The notes under the pieces: generated by a model
The model's input: the letters and a program-made list of their open reading frames with translations, nothing else
What the model was told of the DNA's origin: nothing
Database searches by the model: none
Source: an uncultured Collinsella sp.
GTDB taxonomy: Bacteria > Actinomycetota > Coriobacteriia > Coriobacteriales > Coriobacteriaceae
Direction: 5' to 3'
NCBI GenBank assembly: GCA_934654765.1
Contig: CAKUGX010000081.1
Location: 1 to 9,069, forward strand
Length of the DNA stretch: 9,069 nucleotides
In this document: positions 1 to 7,928 of the stretch, one piece after another
How the letters are laid out: every line of letters starts with the position of its first letter
How positions within the stretch are numbered: the stretch's first letter is position 1
Position numbers and translations under genes: made by a program

Positions 1-1395
<1,395 letters not shown>

Positions 1396-1424
1396 GCTTT
1401 CCCAGCTATCATAGCCTCTTAACC

Positions 1425-1463
1425 AAGGCGCCCGGCGAGCAGTTTGTGCTCGCCGGGCGCCTT
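1425..1463 (+). terminator. GC-rich hairpin after the glycosidase gene
   Basis: A perfect 17-bp inverted repeat (arms 1425-1441 and 1447-1463, arm sequence aaggcgcccggcgagca) has a 5-nt loop and begins 29 bases after the glycosidase stop. Position and strength fit an intrinsic terminator. No T-run directly follows the stem; the nearest is six T at 1496-1501, 32 bases later, so termination may be imperfect or factor-assisted. Confidence 0.6.
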
Positions 1464-1494
1464 GCCGTCTGCGGATTTTGGGACATGCGGCCCG

Positions 1495-1530
1495 CTTTTT
1501 TGGCCCATCTGTCGGTACACTAAAAGCACT
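1495..1530 (+). promoter_or_regulatory. Possible promoter of the sensor-kinase operon
   Basis: The only room for a promoter between the hairpin and the operon is about 70 bases. A TACACT hexamer at 1516-1521 resembles a -10 box and lies 9 bases before the ATG at 1531. There is no convincing -35 box at 16-18 bp; a T-rich stretch (1496-1501) sits slightly too close. No Shine-Dalgarno sequence precedes 1531, so, if this promoter is real, the transcript would be leaderless or nearly so. This is a weak pattern-based call. Confidence 0.25.
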
Positions 1531-3414
1531 ATGGGTACCCGCGAGCGACATATCGGCCACGCGGCCGCCCGATCCGCACCCGTGGCGGATCCTAGGGGCG
1601 GCACGCTCTTCGCCATGCCGCGATTCCTTGTTGGCATAACGCATCGTGTATACCGCCACCGCGTCTTCGCTATCGCCGGCGCCATCACTGCGCTGTTCCT
1701 TATACTATTGGCTGCCTTGCCGGCGCTGTTCGCCTCCGACCCCAAGCTTTCCAACACCGCACCCGTCTATAGCGAGGTGTCCGAAGAGGTCGTGGATGCG
1801 CTCGTTCACTCGAGCTCGATTCCGCTGCTTGTCGCTGCAATCGCATTTTCGATCTGGGGCGTGCTGGTTTACCTACGCTGTTTGGACTATGTGTTGCGTC
1901 GGCGTCTTGTGGCCATCGCCACCATCTGTGCCCTATGGATGATCGAGGTCATCCTCAAGTACAAGTCGTTCACTCCGTTCTATGCCACCGTGCTGTGGTA
2001 CCTGTACTACGTGCCTATGACGCTCGTTCCACTGCTCTACCAACTCTGCGGTCTGCGTCTGGCGGGCCTGGAGCAACATCGTACGGGCCGCCGTTACCGC
2101 AGCATTCTGTGGATCGTGGCCATCCTGCTTATCGGATTTGTGCTCACTAACGATTTCCACCGGCAGGTATTCCACTTTGACCGCGCAAGCGACACCTGGA
2201 GCAACGACTACACGTACGGCTGGGGCTATTTCGCCGTCTTAGTGTGGACGGCCTTTAACTTTGTTGCCTTTTTCATTTTGGTGGGTCGTTCCTCGTCCTT
2301 TCGTATCCAACGTTTTTCGGGCACGGCGGCGCTCGTCTTGCTGGGCGGCGCATTCTTTGCCATCTCATACGCCCTGCGCGTGCCCTGGGCATGGAGGCTC
2401 AACTTTTCGCTCGTCTATTGCGTCCTGTGCGTGGTGGCGATGGAAATCTGTCTCGATTGCGGTGTCATTCCGTCGTATCACGACATCGCCGGCATCTTCG
2501 GCACCTTGCCGCTCGACCTCAAAGTTCTAAAGCGCGACCTGCAGGAAGTCTATGCCACACCGGTGTCAAAGCCAATGCCGGTAGGCGTGCGCGAGGAGTT
2601 GCGGATCCAGGAGCACGGCCGCGCCCATGCCTTTGCCGTGGCGTCCGATCCCGATGTGATGTACCGTGCCTTTCCACTGCTGGGCGGATCGGCCCTGCTT
2701 GCCCAAGACGTGTCGGAGCTCAACGAGCTTAACCGTGAACTGGCACATCGTCGCATGGAGCTGCAGCGCCAAAACGAACTGCTCACGGCCGACTACGACC
2801 TTAAGACGCACCTGGCAGATCAAGAGGCCGAGACCTTGCTGGTCCAAGACGTGGACCAGGCACTCGCCCGCGCGCTCGAAGAGATGTACGACCTGCTGAG
2901 CTCGCTGCCGCCGTTGACCGACGAGGCGTCTTCGCACGAGCGTTACCGCATGCTGCAGCGCGCCAAGATGCTCGTCGCCTATTGCAAGCGCAAGGGGTCG
3001 CTCACGCTGGCGCAGCACGGGGAGAGCGGCTTTGACCGCGACCGCATTCAACTCATTGCCAACGAGCTCGCAAGCGACCTGCGCACGATCGATGTCGATT
3101 GCGCCTCGATTATCGCCATACGGCGCCCGATGCACGCTAGTACGGTAAGCGCCCTGTACGACTGCGTGTATGACTTTGCGTTTTTTGCCTACACCGCCGA
3201 CCATCCGGCGCTTATGTATCACTTGGGCGACCATGACCGATGCAGTGTCGAGCTGCGCGCCACGCTTTTTTCCAACGATGATGCAGATCTTTCGCAGACG
3301 CCCGCTGCGCAAGAGCTCGAAAGCGCTCTGCAAGGGCGCAACGTGGCATATCGCCTTGAGGGCGAGCCCGGCCAGCTGCGCATGATCGTCTTGATGCCGA
3401 GGGCGGGTGAGTGA
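1531..3414 (+). CDS. 7TM-type membrane sensor with PAS-like segment and degenerate kinase-like C-terminus
   Basis: A 627-residue protein, first gene of a signalling operon. About eight hydrophobic segments (roughly residues 45-67, 97-115, 126-142, 150-172, 191-206, 232-251, 264-281, 290-308) include LTNDFH (205-210) and end in a GVIPS turn (311-315). Both are typical of the histidine-kinase N-terminal 7TM region. A PAS-like strand block follows (FPLLGGSALLAQDVSELNEL, 381-400), then a long coiled-coil-prone stretch (about 395-445). The C-terminal 180 residues resemble kinase core helices, but no H-box, N-box or glycine box is present. The helix where the N-box asparagine is expected reads ALYDCVYDFAFFA (541-553). 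I infer a sensor subunit or pseudokinase working with the adjacent kinase. The start is uncertain: ATG 1531 has no SD; ATG 1615 (residue 29) also lacks a good SD but lies nearer the first membrane segment; a TTG at 1444 falls inside the preceding hairpin and is unlikely. The stop overlaps the next start (GTGA). Confidence 0.8.
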   Translation: MGTRERHIGHAAARSAPVADPRGGTLFAMPRFLVGITHRVYRHRVFAIAGAITALFLILLAALPALFASDPKLSNTAPVYSEVSEEVVDALVHSSSIPLLVAAIAFSIWGVLVYLRCLDYVLRRRLVAIATICALWMIEVILKYKSFTPFYATVLWYLYYVPMTLVPLLYQLCGLRLAGLEQHRTGRRYRSILWIVAILLIGFVLTNDFHRQVFHFDRASDTWSNDYTYGWGYFAVLVWTAFNFVAFFILVGRSSSFRIQRFSGTAALVLLGGAFFAISYALRVPWAWRLNFSLVYCVLCVVAMEICLDCGVIPSYHDIAGIFGTLPLDLKVLKRDLQEVYATPVSKPMPVGVREELRIQEHGRAHAFAVASDPDVMYRAFPLLGGSALLAQDVSELNELNRELAHRRMELQRQNELLTADYDLKTHLADQEAETLLVQDVDQALARALEEMYDLLSSLPPLTDEASSHERYRMLQRAKMLVAYCKRKGSLTLAQHGESGFDRDRIQLIANELASDLRTIDVDCASIIAIRRPMHASTVSALYDCVYDFAFFAYTADHPALMYHLGDHDRCSVELRATLFSNDDADLSQTPAAQELESALQGRNVAYRLEGEPGQLRMIVLMPRAGE

Positions 3415-3417
3415 CGA
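3399..3417 (+). promoter_or_regulatory. Ribosome binding site and GTGA start/stop overlap
   Basis: A GAGGG sequence (3399-3403) inside the end of the sensor gene lies 7 bases before GTG 3411, which shares the bases GTGA with the sensor stop codon. An ATG at 3417 is the alternative start but would be 13 bases from the same site. Spacing and the overlap favour GTG 3411 and translational coupling of the two membrane proteins. Confidence 0.55.
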
Positions 3418-4910
3418 TGCAGATTTCGCTCATCCTTCCCCAAATCGTTGCGCTCGATGTTGTCTTTGCCCTGGCTGCGTGTCTGCAGACGATCCACGTC
3501 CCGCTCATCGCGTCGCGCCGCTCGCCCTATAACCGTAAGGTGATTTGCGCCTACGAGGCGAGCCTTGTGCTTCACCTGATGATTTCAGCGCTCATCTTAT
3601 TCGCGTCGTCTGGCTCGTATCTGGTGGCGCCGCTTGACGTTTGCGCCAGGGCAACGGGCGGAGCGTTGTGGCTCAATGCCGCGATCTTTGCCTATGGCGT
3701 GGTACTTATGGTGCACTATCGTCGCCCCGTCATGCTGGTCGAGCTGCTGCTTGTTGTCGCCGTTACACCGCCGGTGGTTTTTGCCATGGGCTCGGCGTGG
3801 ACCGTTGTCCTTATCGCAGAGGGAGCGTTCTTCCTGTTCCGTTCCATCGCGGCGCTCTTGATGGACGTCCGTAACCGCCAGGAGGATATCACCGCGTTCT
3901 CGACGATCGAGACCATCAACGTGATTCCTGTGGGCATCCTGTATCTGGACCCGAGGGGTCGTCCGCTGCTCATGAACCGCTGCATGCGCAAAAACCTGGT
4001 GGAACTTCATATGCCCACCGATCTAGGTGACATGAGCAGCACATGGAACGACCTGCGCAAACTTAGCATGCAAATGCCCGAAAGCAGCGCTAATCGCGCT
4101 CATATCGACCTTGATCGCTTTGGTGGGGATCGCGCCGTGGTCGAGATCTCTCCTTCCGAGATTCGTCTGTTCGTGCGTGACTCCGTTACGGTCTCGTGCC
4201 GTCCGTTCGAGCGCGTCGTCGGCCTGGACGTGACGGAATACGCACACGCCTACGACCGCCTGGCGCAAGCCAACCACCTGCTTGAGCTTGCGGGCCAAGA
4301 GCTCCAGGCCCAGATCGAAGAAGTTAAAAAGGTTGCCGACAATGCGGCCTACCTACGTATGCGTGCCCGCGTTCACGATGTGATCGGGCAGCGCCTGTCC
4401 ATTCTTCATCGCTATTTGGAGGAGGGGCGTCTGGACGATGAGTCGCTCGAGCAGATTGACCCGTTGCTGCGCTCAATTGCCGCCGATTTGCGCAGTGGCG
4501 GTGCCAGCGAGCCTGCAGAGCAGCTGGGTGATATCGTCCATGCTTTTGGCCTGGTGAGTGTGCAGATCGATGTTGAGGGTGCGCTGCCTGAGGACGCGCG
4601 TGTCGCCGCCGCATTTTTGCAGATTATTCGCGAGGCCTCGACCAATGCCACCAAGCATGCGCAGGCGCATCGGGTCCACGTGCGTCTGTGGCAGGAGGGG
4701 GCGGATGCTGGAGCCGTCGCGCGCATGACGATTTCTAACGACGGGTCCCCGGCCCCCGTATCGTATCGCGAGGGAACGGGTATCCCAGGTATGAGGTATG
4801 TCGCGCAAGATCTGGGTGGCAACCTAGAGGTCCACGCCGCCCCGCCCTTTACGCTTACGGTATCCATTCCGCTTAACGCCAACGACACGTCCCAAAGGAG
4901 AAACTCATGA
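3411..4910 (+). CDS. Membrane sensor histidine kinase (NarL-partner type)
   Basis: A 499-residue membrane kinase expected to autophosphorylate on histidine and pass the phosphate to the regulator encoded next. Five hydrophobic segments (about 7-32, 45-65, 83-102, 107-126, 128-146) form the sensor region without a large extracellular loop. A short PAS-like segment follows (PVGILYLDPRGRPLLMN, 173-189), then a helical linker (about 280-315). The kinase core is intact: the H-box RVHDVIGQRL carries the likely phospho-acceptor His322, the N-box REASTNATKHA contains Asn412, SNDGSP (442-447) stands at the first ATP-lid position, and GTGIPGM (455-461) is the glycine box. The HDVIGQ form and the LuxR-type partner match the HisKA_3-like class. 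Its start overlaps the upstream sensor stop by 4 bases and its stop overlaps the regulator start by 4 bases (ATGA), so the three are probably made together. The signal sensed is unknown. Confidence 0.92.
   Translation: MTMQISLILPQIVALDVVFALAACLQTIHVPLIASRRSPYNRKVICAYEASLVLHLMISALILFASSGSYLVAPLDVCARATGGALWLNAAIFAYGVVLMVHYRRPVMLVELLLVVAVTPPVVFAMGSAWTVVLIAEGAFFLFRSIAALLMDVRNRQEDITAFSTIETINVIPVGILYLDPRGRPLLMNRCMRKNLVELHMPTDLGDMSSTWNDLRKLSMQMPESSANRAHIDLDRFGGDRAVVEISPSEIRLFVRDSVTVSCRPFERVVGLDVTEYAHAYDRLAQANHLLELAGQELQAQIEEVKKVADNAAYLRMRARVHDVIGQRLSILHRYLEEGRLDDESLEQIDPLLRSIAADLRSGGASEPAEQLGDIVHAFGLVSVQIDVEGALPEDARVAAAFLQIIREASTNATKHAQAHRVHVRLWQEGADAGAVARMTISNDGSPAPVSYREGTGIPGMRYVAQDLGGNLEVHAAPPFTLTVSIPLNANDTSQRRNS
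4894..4900 (+). promoter_or_regulatory. Ribosome binding site of the response regulator
   Basis: AAAGGAG lies 6 bases before ATG 4907, inside the last codons of the kinase gene. It is a near-perfect Shine-Dalgarno sequence, clearly stronger than the sites of the two upstream genes, suggesting the regulator is made in excess over its membrane kinase. It also fixes the regulator start. Confidence 0.8.
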
Positions 4911-5530
4911 TCCGCGTGTTAATTGTCGAAGACCAGGCCATTCTGCGCGAAAGCCTGGCGCGCTCCGTTGGCGACCAGCCCGATATGACCGTCGTCGCCG
5001 CGATCGCCGACGCTTCCGAAGCCCTCGACGTCGTACTCAGAGAGCGCCCGGACATGATACTGATGGACGTGTGCACCGAGCACGACTCCAACGGCATCGT
5101 GGCGGCGGCGCGCATTAAAGAGGAACTGCCCGAGTGCCGCGTCGTCATCATGACGGGCATGCCCGAGATCACCTTTGTCGATCAGGCGCGCGAGGCGGGC
5201 GTCGATAGCTTTGTGTACAAGAACGTCGGTATCGACGAGCTGTTCGCCGTGATGCGCTCCACGCTGGCGGGCTATTGCACGTTTCCCAAGCCGCCCGAAA
5301 GCATTTTTTCGGGCACGGCAGCACTCGACGACGTCGAGCTATCGATTTTGCGCCTTGCTTGCGAGGGCAAAAGTCGTCGCGAGATCGCGGCCGAGCTGTT
5401 TATGAGCGAGGGCACCATCAAGCGCCGCATCTCGGAGATCCTGAGCAAGACCGGCTACGACAACATCATGCGCCTGGCTGTACACGCGGTAACGGAGGGC
5501 AGCATCGTCCCCAATATGGAGCGCCCGTAA
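4907..5530 (+). CDS. Response regulator, receiver plus LuxR-type HTH
   Basis: A 207-residue cytoplasmic DNA-binding regulator of the NarL/FixJ family, the expected target of the adjacent kinase. The receiver domain (about 1-120) has the acidic pair Glu8/Asp9, phospho-acceptor Asp54 in MILMDVCTE, the switch Thr83 in VVIMTGMPE and Lys105 in FVYKN, so all catalytic positions are present. The C-terminal LuxR-type HTH (about 141-199) shows LSILRLACEGKSRREIAAELF and the recognition helix around SEGTIKRRISEIL (167-179). Length is normal for the family. The ATG overlaps the kinase stop and has a strong SD. It is the last gene of the operon and is followed by a hairpin. Target promoters are unknown; the glycosidase gene upstream and its own operon are obvious candidates only by position. 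Confidence 0.96.
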   Translation: MIRVLIVEDQAILRESLARSVGDQPDMTVVAAIADASEALDVVLRERPDMILMDVCTEHDSNGIVAAARIKEELPECRVVIMTGMPEITFVDQAREAGVDSFVYKNVGIDELFAVMRSTLAGYCTFPKPPESIFSGTAALDDVELSILRLACEGKSRREIAAELFMSEGTIKRRISEILSKTGYDNIMRLAVHAVTEGSIVPNMERP

Positions 5531-5566
5531 TCGACGCGCTCACCCGTGTTCCGGCGCCATAAAGAT

Positions 5567-5607
5567 AGGCCGCCCGCCGTTTCGCATCTAAAAACGGCGG
5601 GCGGCCT
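5567..5607 (+). terminator. Hairpin terminator after the signalling operon
   Basis: A perfect 16-bp inverted repeat (arms 5567-5582 and 5592-5607, arm sequence aggccgcccgccgttt) with a 9-nt loop starts 36 bases after the regulator stop. The inner arm ends are A/T-rich and the base is G/C-rich. The plus-strand sequence after it (gcttgtgcgg) is not a T-run; on the minus strand it is followed by a short weak T-rich stretch (atcttta). Probably terminates the plus-strand operon and may act in both directions. Confidence 0.62.
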
Positions 5608-5640
5608 GCTTGTGCGGGTGGTGCTGTCGGCGCAAGGCGA

Positions 5641-5671
5641 CGGGGCCGCAGGATCAACTCCTGCGGCCCCG
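5641..5671 (-). terminator. Hairpin terminator after the lipoprotein gene
   Basis: A perfect 13-bp inverted repeat (arms 5641-5653 and 5659-5671, arm sequence cggggccgcagga) has a 5-nt loop. It lies 50 bases beyond the stop of the minus-strand lipoprotein gene, in the convergent gap. No T-run follows on either strand. Assigned to the minus strand by distance; it could serve both sides. Confidence 0.58.
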
Positions 5672-5721
5672 CTTGGTGTGCGCGGATGTGTCCGCCAATC
5701 CGCGGCTGTAATGGTCTACCG

Positions 5722-6564
5722 CTACGCGATGGTTGCGCTGTAGGAGGCGACGTCCTCGTAGGAATCGGTCAGGTAGGCGTCGATGCCGATGGTCGTGTTG
5801 ACCAGGTCGTCAAGGCTATCGAGCGTGCCGTTCGAGAACGTGAATTCCTCAGTGGCGTTGGTGCTGGGCATTAGGTGGGCCGAGAACCAGGGTTCCTTCA
5901 TGGTGCCGTTGACGTTTGTCTTGCCGGAAGAAGCGCAGAAGGTCAGGTCCTTGTCGCTCTTGTTGGTGATGTTGACGACAAAGCCGATGTCGCCCCAGTC
6001 GTCCTTGAACTTCTCGGTGATGGTGATGGTGCACAGGTCGTCATCGGCGACGGTGACGGCGGGGGAGATTTCAATCTTCTGGACGTCGTCGTCTTCGACG
6101 GCCTCATCGATCTCTTCTTCCTTCTCGGCCGCCTCGCGATCCTTCTTCACCGTGCCGGACAGATCCTTGTCGGACTTGGTGAAGACAAGATTGCCGTCAT
6201 CCTCTTCGAGGATGAGCTTGCCGTCCTTGAGCTTCATGTCGTGCGACTCATCTTCGGCGGTGATGGTTACGGTGGTGGCGTCCTTTGCCTCCCACTTAAG
6301 GTCGACAACCTCAAGGAACAGGTCGAGGGCACCTGTACCGTCCTCATCGAGAATCAGGACGCAGTGGACACCCCAATCCTCGAGCATCTTCATGTACTCA
6401 TCGGTCAGCTCTTCGCCCTCCATGGTTCCACCCGAGAGTTCCCAGCTGCCGACGAAGTTGGCCTTGGGGTCTTTGCCGCCGCCGCTGCAGCCCGTCAGGG
6501 CAAAGGCGAGCGCAAGGACGCATGTCAGAAATGCGAGTACGGATTTTTTGAACGTTGTCTTCAT
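5722..6564 (-). CDS. Two-domain lipoprotein of unknown function
   Basis: A 280-residue exported lipoprotein. Residues 1-25 form a signal peptide (KK near the start, hydrophobic core 9-23) ending in a lipobox ALTGC with lipidated Cys26, followed by a Gly-rich tether. Residues about 36-130 have the look of a small lipocalin-like beta-barrel: FVGSWEL (37-43), a central LDEDGTGALDLF, a DLKWEA strand pair, then GKLIL and NLVFTKS. Residues about 138-162 are a highly charged linker (KEEEIDEAVEDDD, 148-160). Residues 164-280 look like an Ig/DUF4352-like beta-sandwich, with GFVVNITNKSDKDLTF (194-209), VNGT and a SxNATEEF edge. The protein is acidic overall. ATG 6564 is fixed by a strong SD. It lies 80 bases after the SPFH gene on the same strand, so it may belong to the same envelope-stress cluster. 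I do not recognise the full-length family; domain names are by strand pattern only. Confidence 0.85.
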   Translation of the reverse strand: MKTTFKKSVLAFLTCVLALAFALTGCSGGGKDPKANFVGSWELSGGTMEGEELTDEYMKMLEDWGVHCVLILDEDGTGALDLFLEVVDLKWEAKDATTVTITAEDESHDMKLKDGKLILEEDDGNLVFTKSDKDLSGTVKKDREAAEKEEEIDEAVEDDDVQKIEISPAVTVADDDLCTITITEKFKDDWGDIGFVVNITNKSDKDLTFCASSGKTNVNGTMKEPWFSAHLMPSTNATEEFTFSNGTLDSLDDLVNTTIGIDAYLTDSYEDVASYSATIA

Positions 6565-6569
6565 GGTGT

Positions 6570-6577
6570 CCTCCTTT
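6570..6577 (-). promoter_or_regulatory. Ribosome binding site of the lipoprotein gene
   Basis: On the minus strand AAAGGAGG lies 5 bases before ATG 6564. This is a full-strength Shine-Dalgarno sequence and settles the start, which also gives a complete signal peptide. Confidence 0.85.
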
Positions 6578-6603
6578 ATCGAACGAAACCCATAGAAGCA
6601 AAT

Positions 6604-6625
6604 GCGGGGGTGGCGGAACCCCCGC
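6604..6625 (-). terminator. Hairpin between the SPFH gene and the lipoprotein gene
   Basis: An 8-bp perfect inverted repeat (arms 6604-6611 and 6618-6625, gcgggggt/acccccgc) with a 6-nt loop lies 19 bases after the SPFH stop. Read on the minus strand it is followed by atttgcttct, a modest T-rich tail. It could end the SPFH transcript fully or partly. Only about 26 bases separate it from the lipoprotein SD, too little for an obvious separate promoter, so partial read-through or an mRNA-processing/stability role is likely. Confidence 0.5.
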
Positions 6626-6644
6626 CAATTACCAGATAAAGGGA

Positions 6645-7880
6645 TTAGGGCCTAGGCGTTCCGCAGTTGCTGCAGAATTTGCCGCCGTTTTCGCTACCGC
6701 AGTTGGGGCAGAACCACTTGGCCGATGCCGGGGCGGGTGCGGGACTACCGCACTCGGAGCAGAACTTGCCGGTGTTGGTGGCGCCGCAGCTGCAGGTCCA
6801 TGCACCGGCCGCAGGTGCGGCGGCAGGAGCCGGGGAGGGTGCCGGAGCCGGCTGCGGGGCGGCCTGCTGCTGTGCCTGGCCGGCGGCGAACAGCTGGCTG
6901 GCGTTCATGCCGCCCATGCCACCTGCCATGCCCATGCCCATAAAGCCGGCCATCGCGCCGTTGGGGTTGGCGGCTGCCGCACGCATCGCGTCGCTCTGGG
7001 CACTGGCGATGTTGGCGGCTGCCATGGTGGGATCGCGCATGACCGCGGCCTTTTGCAGGTCCTTGATCATCTGCTCGTCTTCTTGCGAGGCGGCGATGGA
7101 GTTGACGCCAAAGCTCACGATCTCGACACCGCGCAGGTCGCGCCAGTCGGCCGAGAGGACCTCGTTGAGCGCGCGGGCGAGCTCGGTGGTGTGGCCGGGG
7201 ATGGCACTGTAGCGGATGCCCATCTCCGAGATCTTGGCAAAGGCGGGCTGCAGGGCGGTGAGCAGCTCGGACTTAAGCTGGCTGTCGATCTTGTCGCGCG
7301 TGTAGCTATCGGTCACGTTGCCGCACACGTTGGTGTAGAACAGCAGCGGGTTGGTGATGCGGTACGAATACTCACCGTTGCAGCGAACGGAAATGTCGAC
7401 GTCCAGACCGATATTGTTGTCGACCACGCGGAAGGGCACAGGCGAGGCGGTGCCGTACTTGTTGCCAATGATCTCCTTGGTGTTGATGAAGTAGACGCGC
7501 TGGTCTTTGCCCGCGTCGCCGCCAAAGGTAAAGCGGCTGCCGATATTGGCAAACGTCTCCTTGATGGAGTCGCCCAGGTTGCCACTGAAGACGCTCGGCT
7601 CGCTGCCGGTGTCAAAGACAAACTCGCCAGGCTCCAGCGCGACCTCGATGATCTTGCCGTTTTGCACCACGAGCATGCCCTGGCCGTCGTTGACGGCGAT
7701 GACCGAGCCGTTGGAGATGACGTTGTCCTCGCCGCGCGTGTTGGAGCTACGGCCGCCGGTGCGCTTGCTGCCCTTGCAGGCCAAGACATCAGCGGGCATC
7801 GATTCGCAATAGATAAATTCCTTCCACTGGTCGGCCATGACGCCGCCGGCAGCACCCAATCCAGCTTTCAAGAGTCCCAT
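6645..7880 (-). CDS. ydjI: SPFH-domain protein with two C-terminal zinc ribbons (YdjI family)
   Basis: A 411-residue cytoplasmic protein of the YdjI branch of the SPFH (stomatin/prohibitin/flotillin) family, often annotated as 'virion core protein'. In Bacillus subtilis YdjI works with membrane partners YdjG/YdjH to bring PspA to stressed membranes. The N-terminus has the family signature GGVMADQWKEF (12-22), with no membrane segment. The SPFH core runs about 30-270, including NGSVIAVNDGQGMLVV (57-72), GKDQRVYFINTKE and KSELLTALQPAFAKISEMG (203-221). A coiled region (about 265-305) is followed by a Met/Gly-rich stretch (309-325) and a Gln/Pro/Ala-rich linker (335-360). Two short zinc ribbons end the protein: Cys363, 365, 374, 377 (CxC...CxxC) and Cys391, 394, 403, 406 (CxxC...CxxC). 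The ATG is preceded by AAAGGAAG. It lies 48 bases after the YdjG-like gene, so the two are very likely co-transcribed and their products partners. Confidence 0.93.
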   Translation of the reverse strand: MGLLKAGLGAAGGVMADQWKEFIYCESMPADVLACKGSKRTGGRSSNTRGEDNVISNGSVIAVNDGQGMLVVQNGKIIEVALEPGEFVFDTGSEPSVFSGNLGDSIKETFANIGSRFTFGGDAGKDQRVYFINTKEIIGNKYGTASPVPFRVVDNNIGLDVDISVRCNGEYSYRITNPLLFYTNVCGNVTDSYTRDKIDSQLKSELLTALQPAFAKISEMGIRYSAIPGHTTELARALNEVLSADWRDLRGVEIVSFGVNSIAASQEDEQMIKDLQKAAVMRDPTMAAANIASAQSDAMRAAAANPNGAMAGFMGMGMAGGMGGMNASQLFAAGQAQQQAAPQPAPAPSPAPAAAPAAGAWTCSCGATNTGKFCSECGSPAPAPASAKWFCPNCGSENGGKFCSNCGTPRP

Positions 7881-7886
7881 GGTGAT

Positions 7887-7894
7887 CTTCCTTT
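7887..7894 (-). promoter_or_regulatory. Ribosome binding site of the SPFH gene
   Basis: On the minus strand AAAGGAAG lies 6 bases before ATG 7880. The 48-base gap to the upstream gene contains no hairpin or clear promoter, consistent with one transcript. Confidence 0.65.
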
Positions 7895-7928
7895 CTCGTC
7901 AAAGGCTGGGTGGTAATGGTCAGAATGG

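Noticed and set aside
1531..1600. Cluster of restriction sites (GGTACC, GCGGCCGC, GGATCC, CCTAGG) resembling a cloning linker
   Set aside because: The stretch is in frame with the sensor gene and flanked by ordinary genomic sequence on both sides; such GC-rich palindromes arise by chance.
2566..3333. 255-residue minus-strand reading frame inside the sensor gene
   Set aside because: It is antisense to a well-supported coding region, has no recognisable domain and no convincing ribosome site; it results from high GC.
5875..6639. Plus-strand reading frames opposite the lipoprotein gene
   Set aside because: The minus-strand gene has a strong SD, signal peptide and lipobox; the plus-strand frames have none of these.
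6555..7916. 453-residue plus-strand reading frame opposite the SPFH gene
   Set aside because: It is low-complexity Gly/Ala/Arg-rich and antisense to a clear SPFH protein with zinc ribbons.
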